This document shows, one piece after another, positions 59,253-64,000 of a stretch of 64,000 nt of DNA (the first letter of the stretch is position 1; the number at the start of each line of letters is the position of its first letter). The notes below the pieces were generated by a model. The model made no database searches. It saw only the letters and a program-made list of their open reading frames with translations, and had not been told where the DNA came from. The DNA is from Paractinoplanes atraurantiacus (GTDB lineage: Bacteria; Actinomycetota; Actinomycetes; Mycobacteriales; Micromonosporaceae): contig NZ_OBDY01000002.1 of the NCBI RefSeq assembly GCF_900215205.1, positions 453,867 through 517,866 of the forward strand. The letters are read 5' to 3'. The position numbers were made by a program, and so were the translations under genes.

Positions 59253-59813
59253 ATGGCGAGAATCGCAATCATCATCGGCAGCACCCGGCCCGGCCGCAAC
59301 GGCGAGGCCGTGGCGAACTGGGTCTACGAGCGGGCCGTCAAGCACGGGGGCGCCGAGTTCGAGCTGGTGGATCTGAAGGACTACGACCTTCCGCACCTGG
59401 ATGAGACCAGTCCGGCGGCCCGGGGGGAGTACGCCCAGCCGCACACCCAGCGCTGGGCCCGCAAAGTGGCCGAATTCGACGGCTATGTGTTCGTGACGCC
59501 GGAATACAACCATTCGACGTCGGGGGCGCTGAAGAACGCCATCGACTTCCTCTACGCCGAATGGAACAACAAGGCGGCCGGTTTCGTGTCGTACGGCAGC
59601 GCCGGCGGCACCCGGGCGGTGGAGCACCTCCGGCTCGTCGTGGCCGAGCTCCAGATCGCCGACGTGCGGTCCCAGGTGGCCTTCTCACTGGCCACCGACT
59701 TCCGCGACTACAGCGTCTTCACCCCGGCGGAACACCACGAGGGGCACCTGACCACCATGCTCGACCAGCTCATCGCCTGGTCCACCGCACTCGCGCCCGT
59801 ACGCAACCGATAA
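59253..59813 (+). CDS. NADPH-dependent FMN reductase
   Basis: A 186-residue flavodoxin-like protein. The N-terminal phosphate loop GSTRPGRNGEAVANWV, the middle VTPEYNHSTSGALKNAIDFL and GFVSYGSAGGTRAVEHL are family signatures for flavin binding. It reduces FMN, quinones or related acceptors with NAD(P)H. The ATG at 59253 fits the domain start. The next gene starts 12 bp on, with an AAGGAG between, so they form an operon. Confidence 0.93.
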   Translation: MARIAIIIGSTRPGRNGEAVANWVYERAVKHGGAEFELVDLKDYDLPHLDETSPAARGEYAQPHTQRWARKVAEFDGYVFVTPEYNHSTSGALKNAIDFLYAEWNNKAAGFVSYGSAGGTRAVEHLRLVVAELQIADVRSQVAFSLATDFRDYSVFTPAEHHEGHLTTMLDQLIAWSTALAPVRNR

Positions 59814-59825
59814 AGGAGTAAAAGA

Positions 59826-60554
59826 ATGAGCAAGCCTTCCATCGTCCTCGTCCACGGAGCCTGGGCCGACGCGTCCAGCTGGAACGCCGTGGCGTCGCAG
59901 CTGCGCGGCCAGGGCTACACCGTGCTGGCCCCGCCGAACGCGCTGCGCGGGGTGGCCTCCGACGCCGAATACCTGTCGTCGTTCGTCACGCAGCGCACGA
60001 GCGGACCGGTCGTGCTGGTCGGTCACTCGTACGGCGGCGTGGTCATCAGCAACGCGGCCGGCAACCTCGACCGCGTGCGCGCGCTGGTCTACGTCAACGC
60101 GTTCATCCCGGCCGAGGGCGAGAGCATCTTCCAGCTCCTCGGCGGCTCCGGCTCGGCCCTCGACGTCCCCGACCCGACGACGGTCCTCGACGTCGTCGGC
60201 TATCCGGGCGCTCCCGAGGGCGACGCCGAGGCGTTCCTGAAGCCGGACACCGTGTTCACGTTCTTCGCCCAGGACCTGCCCGAGGCCGAGGGCCGGCTGA
60301 TCGTGACGGGCCAGCGGCCGATCACGTTGAGCGCCAACGCCGCACCGACCGTCGCCGCGGCCTGGCGGACGCTGCCCAGCTGGGCCGTCATCGGCACCGA
60401 CGACCTGGTGATCCCGGCCGCCACGCAGCGGTCGATGGCCGAGCGCGCCGGCGCCAAGACCTTCGAGGTCGCCGCCTCGCACGTGTCGCTGGTGTCGCAT
60501 CCCGAGGTGAGCGTCGAGGCCATCCTGGCCGCGGCCGAGCACGTGGGTGACTGA
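59826..60554 (+). CDS. Alpha/beta hydrolase, cytoplasmic
   Basis: A 242-residue hydrolase with all catalytic parts: HGAWADASSW, Ser in LVGHSYGGVV, Asp in IGTDDLVIPA and His in VAASHVSLVSHPE. It lacks a signal peptide and is otherwise close to the secreted enzyme at 49110. The ribosome-binding site AAGGAG is 8-13 nt before the ATG. Its end overlaps the next gene by 8 bp. The substrate is unknown; it may act with the adjacent FMN reductase. Confidence 0.93.
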   Translation: MSKPSIVLVHGAWADASSWNAVASQLRGQGYTVLAPPNALRGVASDAEYLSSFVTQRTSGPVVLVGHSYGGVVISNAAGNLDRVRALVYVNAFIPAEGESIFQLLGGSGSALDVPDPTTVLDVVGYPGAPEGDAEAFLKPDTVFTFFAQDLPEAEGRLIVTGQRPITLSANAAPTVAAAWRTLPSWAVIGTDDLVIPAATQRSMAERAGAKTFEVAASHVSLVSHPEVSVEAILAAAEHVGD

Positions 60555-61476
60555 GACCGCCGACGCGGGGTTCCACCCGGGCGAGCTGGCCGTGCAGGGC
60601 GAGGCGGGCGTACGCCGGGAGGCCGCCCGCCTGGAGTCCATGCTGGAACCGGTGGAGCTGACGTACGGCCTCGCCGGCTTCCTGGCCGGGCAGAACTTCC
60701 TGGCGCTCACCGGCCGGGACGACGCGGGCCGGCTGTGGACCTCACCGCTGGCCGGCACGCCCGGCTTCCTCGAGGTCCGGTCCGGCCGTGAGCTGGCCGT
60801 CCACGCCGGGATCGGGGAGGGCGATCCCCTGCACGGGATCGCCGCCCGGCAGAAGGTCGGCACCACGGCCGTGGATTTCGCCCGGCGGCGCCGCGTGCGG
60901 ATCAACGGCCTTCTGACCGCCGCCGCCGACGACCTGCTCGTCGTCGAGGTCGAGCAGGCGTACGGCAATTGCCCGCAGTTCATCCAGCAGCGTCTGCTCG
61001 ACCCCGCCCGCAACGAACCGGAAGCGGTGGGCGGCCTGCGCCGCGGCGGCGAGCTCGGGCCGGACGACCTCGCGTTGATCCGGTCGGCCGACACGTTCTT
61101 CCTCGGCACCGCGCACCCGGAGCGGGGCGCCGACGCCTCGCACAGGGGCGGGCCGCCCGGCTTCGTCCGGATCGACGAGCGCGGCCTGTGGTGGCCGGAC
61201 TACCTGGGCAACAACATGTTCAACAGCCTGGGCAACCTGGCCGTGAGCCCGGCCGCGGCCCTGCTCTTCCTCGACTTCACGACCGGCGCCACCCTGCATC
61301 TGTCCGGGACCGCACGGGTCGAGTGGGGCGAGGTGGGCCGGCCCGGCGACGACGGCCACGACGGGCGCATCGTCCGTTTCGAGCTCGGACGCTTCGTCAC
61401 CGCGTGCTGCCTGCCGGTGCGTGAGGTCGCCTATCGCCCGTACCCGCGCAACCCTCCGCTCACCGACGAAAGGTAG
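60547..61476 (+). CDS. Pyridoxamine 5'-phosphate oxidase-like flavoprotein
   Basis: A 309-residue protein with two halves of a split-barrel flavin-binding fold: FLALTGRDDAGRLWTSPLAG in the first and FFLGTAHPERGADASHRGGP with FVRIDERGLWWPDYLGNNMF in the second. Proteins of this group bind FMN or F420 and may reduce or bind small molecules. GTG at 60547, overlapping the hydrolase. It closes the reductase-hydrolase operon; the lipoprotein gene starts 2 bp later and may belong to it. Confidence 0.85.
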   Translation: MTETADAGFHPGELAVQGEAGVRREAARLESMLEPVELTYGLAGFLAGQNFLALTGRDDAGRLWTSPLAGTPGFLEVRSGRELAVHAGIGEGDPLHGIAARQKVGTTAVDFARRRRVRINGLLTAAADDLLVVEVEQAYGNCPQFIQQRLLDPARNEPEAVGGLRRGGELGPDDLALIRSADTFFLGTAHPERGADASHRGGPPGFVRIDERGLWWPDYLGNNMFNSLGNLAVSPAAALLFLDFTTGATLHLSGTARVEWGEVGRPGDDGHDGRIVRFELGRFVTACCLPVREVAYRPYPRNPPLTDER

Positions 61477-61478
61477 CC

Positions 61479-62141
61479 ATGCGCTTCTCCCGTTTCTGTG
61501 TCCTCGGCGCGGTCGGCATCATGACGGCCGCGGCCGGCGCGTGCGGCGGCGACGACTCGCCGGCCGCGTCGGCGACCACGCCGGCGCCCGCCGCCGTCAC
61601 CACCACCTCGCCCGCACCCGCCCCGGCCGAGACCACCGCAACCGAAGCGCCGGCGACGACCGAAGCCCCGACCGAGGCGCCGCCGGCCGAATCGGCGGAA
61701 TCCGATCTGTCGGCGCTGACGAGGATCGGCATCGACGTCGACAAGGGCGTGGTCATCGATGTCGCCGACGACGGGGTGGACCGCTTCATGCAGGTGGGCA
61801 AGAACGGCGTGGTCGACTTCACCGGCACCATCCACACCGACTCGACGATGATGTCGCTGAAGGCGGCCCCGGTGTCGGCGAAGAACCGGGTGGTCATCAA
61901 GCCGCCGTTCTGGAACGAGGGCGCCGGCGCCGGCTCCTGCGTGGCCGACACGTCCGGCGCCGCCTTGAAGCTGGAGACCTGCCGCTCCGGCGACACCGCC
62001 CAGATCTGGCAGGTGGTTCCGGCCGGCGATTCCGGTCAGTTCGAGCTGAAGGGCGCCTTCGGCATCCTCAGCGTCGACAACGGCGAGCTCACCACGGGCG
62101 GCGGCCGCACCGGCCTGCAGACCGTGGACTTCGCCGGATGA
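61479..62141 (+). CDS. Probable lipoprotein
   Basis: A 220-residue protein. The N-terminus (RFSRFCVLGAVGIMTAAAG, then ACGGDD) fits a lipoprotein signal with Cys as first mature residue, although the lipobox is not ideal. A long Ala/Pro/Thr/Glu linker leads to a C-terminal beta-rich domain of about 145 residues with two Cys (GSCVADTSG and LETCRSGD), reminiscent of a lectin-like or I36-like fold. Its TGA overlaps the ATG of the next gene, a secreted I36 gene that is frameshifted. Confidence 0.75.
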   Translation: MRFSRFCVLGAVGIMTAAAGACGGDDSPAASATTPAPAAVTTTSPAPAPAETTATEAPATTEAPTEAPPAESAESDLSALTRIGIDVDKGVVIDVADDGVDRFMQVGKNGVVDFTGTIHTDSTMMSLKAAPVSAKNRVVIKPPFWNEGAGAGSCVADTSGAALKLETCRSGDTAQIWQVVPAGDSGQFELKGAFGILSVDNGELTTGGGRTGLQTVDFAG

Positions 62142-62544
62142 CGGCGACTCGTACGTTCGTCAATGCCGCCCTCGGTTCCGTGCTGGCCGTGGCGGGAAGC
62201 CTGGCGGTGCTGCCGTCCAGCGCCCAGGCGGTCTACCAGTGCCGGACCGGTCAGATCTGCCTCCACAGGACTACGACCTCCAAGGTTCTGTCCTCATCAT
62301 TTCGAAGCTAGGGACGCACAACTTCACCAGTAACTGGGTCTTCTACGACAAGACGCGGGTCAACGACCGGGTCGCGTCCATCGTCAACAAGAGCCAGTGG
62401 GACGCCGTCGCCTGCGCCAACTTCGATTGCAAGGGCGATCCCACCAAAGCCTGGGTCACCCCGGGCGAGCGGATGAACTTCAAGGGCAAGCCCCGCCAGC
62501 TCGACAACGACGAGATGTCCGCTATCCAGGTCACGTTGAGGTGA
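62138..62544 (+). pseudogene. Secreted I36-like protein with a one-base frameshift
   Basis: The ATG at 62138 gives a good signal peptide (SVLAVAGSLAVLPSSAQA) and the family opening VYQCRTGQICLH, then runs out of frame. The rest (DYDLQGSVLIISKLG to the stop at 62544) continues in another frame and aligns with the intact paralogue at 62555. One base is missing between 62266 and 62269; restoring it gives CLHxDYDLQGSV. Either a recent mutation or a sequence error. The remainder looks undamaged, so the loss is recent if real. Confidence 0.8.
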
Positions 62545-62554
62545 TGAGGGAATC

Positions 62555-62968
62555 ATGAAGATGCGTACTGTCCTGAAAGGCGTCCTCGGAGTCGCCGTGA
62601 CCGTCGCCGCGACGGCCGTCATCCCGGCCGGGCCCGCTCAAGCCGCGTATGTCTGCTCCAAGGGCGAGGTTTGCCTGTACGAACATTACGACCGTACGGG
62701 AAGTGTCTTCGTCGTTCCGTTCGGCAAGAACGGAATGGGGAAGATCAGCGATTTTCGCGCTTACACGTTCTTCAACGGCACGAACCTGAACGACAAGGTG
62801 TCGTCGATCGACAACCGGAGCGACCATCTGCTGACGCTCTACAGCAACGTTGATCTCAAGGGCCCTTACCAGCGGATCTACGCGAATACGAAGTTCTCGT
62901 TCAGCGGGCTCCGGTTCCCGAATGAGCTGAAGAACGACCAGTCGTCCTCGCTCCAAGTGACCGGGTGA
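62555..62968 (+). CDS. Secreted small protein, peptidase inhibitor I36-like (4)
   Basis: A 137-residue protein with ATG at 62555 and GAGGGAATC upstream. Signal peptide VLGVAVTVAATAVIPAGPAQA style (cleavage after AQA), then AYVCSKGEVCLYEHYDRTGS and LNDKVSSIDNRSDHLLTLYS. Two Cys near the start of the mature protein. It lies 10 bp after the frameshifted paralogue, indicating a tandem duplication. Confidence 0.88.
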   Translation: MKMRTVLKGVLGVAVTVAATAVIPAGPAQAAYVCSKGEVCLYEHYDRTGSVFVVPFGKNGMGKISDFRAYTFFNGTNLNDKVSSIDNRSDHLLTLYSNVDLKGPYQRIYANTKFSFSGLRFPNELKNDQSSSLQVTG

Positions 62969-63031
62969 CGCCTGAAATTCTGCGTCTTCGGTTCGTGGTG
63001 GCGGCGCCGCCGGTGGCGTGCAATGGGGGGC

Positions 63032-63616
63032 ATGTCGGAACCGATGGTGTTGGTGCACGAGGACAGCGCGTCGTGGAAGGAACAGCACCGCGCGCTGACC
63101 GCGGCCGGTCACCGGGTCGTTCCGTTCGCCGGTGACGGGCCGGACGAACTGGCCGACTGCCTGGAGCAGATGTCGGCGACCGGATGCGTGCTGATCGGCG
63201 CGGCGGTGGGCACCGGCACCGTGGTCCGCTATCTGAGCGGCCACGGCTCCGGCCGGGTGCGCAAGGCCGTGCTGATCGGCGCCGTTCCGCCGTTCCTCAC
63301 GCGCTCCGGCGACAATCCGGAGGGCCTGGACGCCGCGGCCCTCGCGGTCACCCGTTCGCGGCTGGGCGGCGGCGCCACTCTGGTCGACAGCGTCGTCGGC
63401 ACCGACTATCGCGACGATCTGCCCCGCATCGACGTGCCGGTGCTGCTGCTGCACGGCGACGCCGACACCGTCCTGCCGATCGACGCCACCGCCCACCGGC
63501 TGCCCGGCCTGATCCCGGACCTGCGCTACGAGGTGATCCCGGACGGCCCGTACGACCTGGGCCGGGCCCGTCCGGAGGCGGTGAACCGCTACCTGCTGGA
63601 CTGGGTCGCGTCGTGA
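63032..63616 (+). CDS. Alpha/beta hydrolase-like protein without catalytic Ser and His
   Basis: A 194-residue protein; the ATG at 63032 is preceded by GGGGGG, and 63023 is the alternative. It resembles perhydrolase/haloperoxidase-type enzymes (VRYLSGHGSGRVRKAVLIGA; LLLHGDADTVLP), but the nucleophile elbow usually reading GxSxG is GAAVG (Ala58), and the usual PHG near the end is replaced by PYDLG. The cap region is also short compared with the 270-residue family. It is probably not catalytic, perhaps a decaying gene or a binding protein. The end overlaps the convergent gene by 28 bp. Confidence 0.8.
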   Translation: MSEPMVLVHEDSASWKEQHRALTAAGHRVVPFAGDGPDELADCLEQMSATGCVLIGAAVGTGTVVRYLSGHGSGRVRKAVLIGAVPPFLTRSGDNPEGLDAAALAVTRSRLGGGATLVDSVVGTDYRDDLPRIDVPVLLLHGDADTVLPIDATAHRLPGLIPDLRYEVIPDGPYDLGRARPEAVNRYLLDWVAS

Positions 63617-64000
63617 GCGGCCAGCGCGTGTTCCAGCTTCTCGACGCGCTCACGCAGCCGGTGGTCCCGGCTCACCAGGTTGCTTGTCGCCTCTCGCAAC
63701 GACTCCATCGTGGCGAGGTCGGCCCGCGCCGCCTCGTAGTCGCCCAGTTCGGCGTTGATCTCGGCCCGGTGCATCAGAACCTTGACCATATATCCACTGG
63801 GCTCCGGAAGAAGGGCGGTGACGGGGATCGTCTCGTCGGCCCGGCGCAACGCGTTCGCCCAGCGCCCGGCCTCTTCCTCGATGCCGGTCAGGAAGGTCAG
63901 CGCCGCATGTTCGGCCAGTCGGGCGATGTGGGTCGGTGGCGCTGTCGCCGGATCGTGAACCACGGCGATGATCTCCTCGAAGACGGGGATCGCGGCGTCA
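63589..64000 (-). CDS. TPR-like helical protein, C-terminal part
   Basis: The frame is open to the right edge of the window (AAIPVFEEIIAVVHD), so the start is outside. Helical pairs such as HRAEINAELGDYEAARADLA and THIARLAEHAALTFLTGIEE suggest TPR repeats, ending in a coiled coil (LVSRDHRLRERVEKLEHALA). It may be the tail of a larger regulator or ATPase. It cannot be identified further from the part seen. Confidence 0.7.
   Translation of the reverse strand, partial: DAAIPVFEEIIAVVHDPATAPPTHIARLAEHAALTFLTGIEEEAGRWANALRRADETIPVTALLPEPSGYMVKVLMHRAEINAELGDYEAARADLATMESLREATSNLVSRDHRLRERVEKLEHALAAHDATQSSR

Noticed and set aside
60200..60523. Small antisense frames within the hydrolase gene
   Set aside because: No start signals or motifs; typical shadows in high-GC DNA.

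Overview
The window is GC-rich DNA from a filamentous actinomycete. The gene content (a MoxR/DUF58/transglutaminase-like locus, large BTAD-ATPase regulators, a SARP regulator, a DUF1800/DUF1501 pair, several small secreted I36-type proteins) suggests a Micromonosporaceae member such as Actinoplanes; that placement is an inference. No CRISPR array or rRNA was seen. There is one tRNA gene, tRNA-Leu(GAG).

Layout. (1) 1-914: the end of a chemotaxis receptor. (2) 948-6166: two related modules, each an AbrB-like protein coupled to a tyrosine recombinase, flanking a 360-residue unknown and a small HTH protein; the control DNA around them has striking repeats and palindromes. (3) 6241-26055: what looks like an integrated conjugative element ending at the tRNA-Leu gene. 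Its left part holds an inactivated HNH nuclease, a CHAT protease with an unknown partner, and a 2084-residue nuclease-STAND ATPase resembling Avs anti-phage sensors, with two unknown partners. Its right part holds conjugation-type genes: two XRE-type regulators, an HD hydrolase, a Nudix hydrolase, small Spd-like membrane proteins, a DUF2637 protein, an FtsK/TraB-like translocase and a large serine recombinase that reads into the tRNA. A 13-bp match between 6241-6253 and 25967-25979 is a candidate pair of attachment cores; if correct, the defence genes are cargo of the conjugative element.

(4) 26245-35084: a cell-envelope locus with a TPR/FN3 membrane protein, a large FN3 membrane protein, MoxR ATPase, DUF58 protein, a 55-residue repeat peptide and a transglutaminase-like membrane protein whose catalytic Cys and His are replaced. 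(5) 35143-43661: a giant secreted subtilase with many FN3-like repeats, an XRE-SARP regulator, an unknown 437-residue protein, a sigma-factor remnant and an I36-type secreted protein. (6) 43732-49943: DUF1800/DUF1501 pair, DM13 protein, SigB/SigF-type sigma factor, another I36 protein, a DNA glycosylase and a secreted alpha/beta hydrolase. (7) 49973-59092: three related BTAD-ATPase-TPR regulators of about 1000 residues. (8) 59253-64000: an FMN reductase/hydrolase/PNPOx-like operon, a lipoprotein, a frameshifted and an intact I36 gene, a hydrolase that has lost its nucleophile, and a TPR-like gene leaving the window.

The strongest candidates for new biology are the two convergent defence cassettes at 7164-16955 and the duplicated AbrB/integrase modules with their operator-like DNA.
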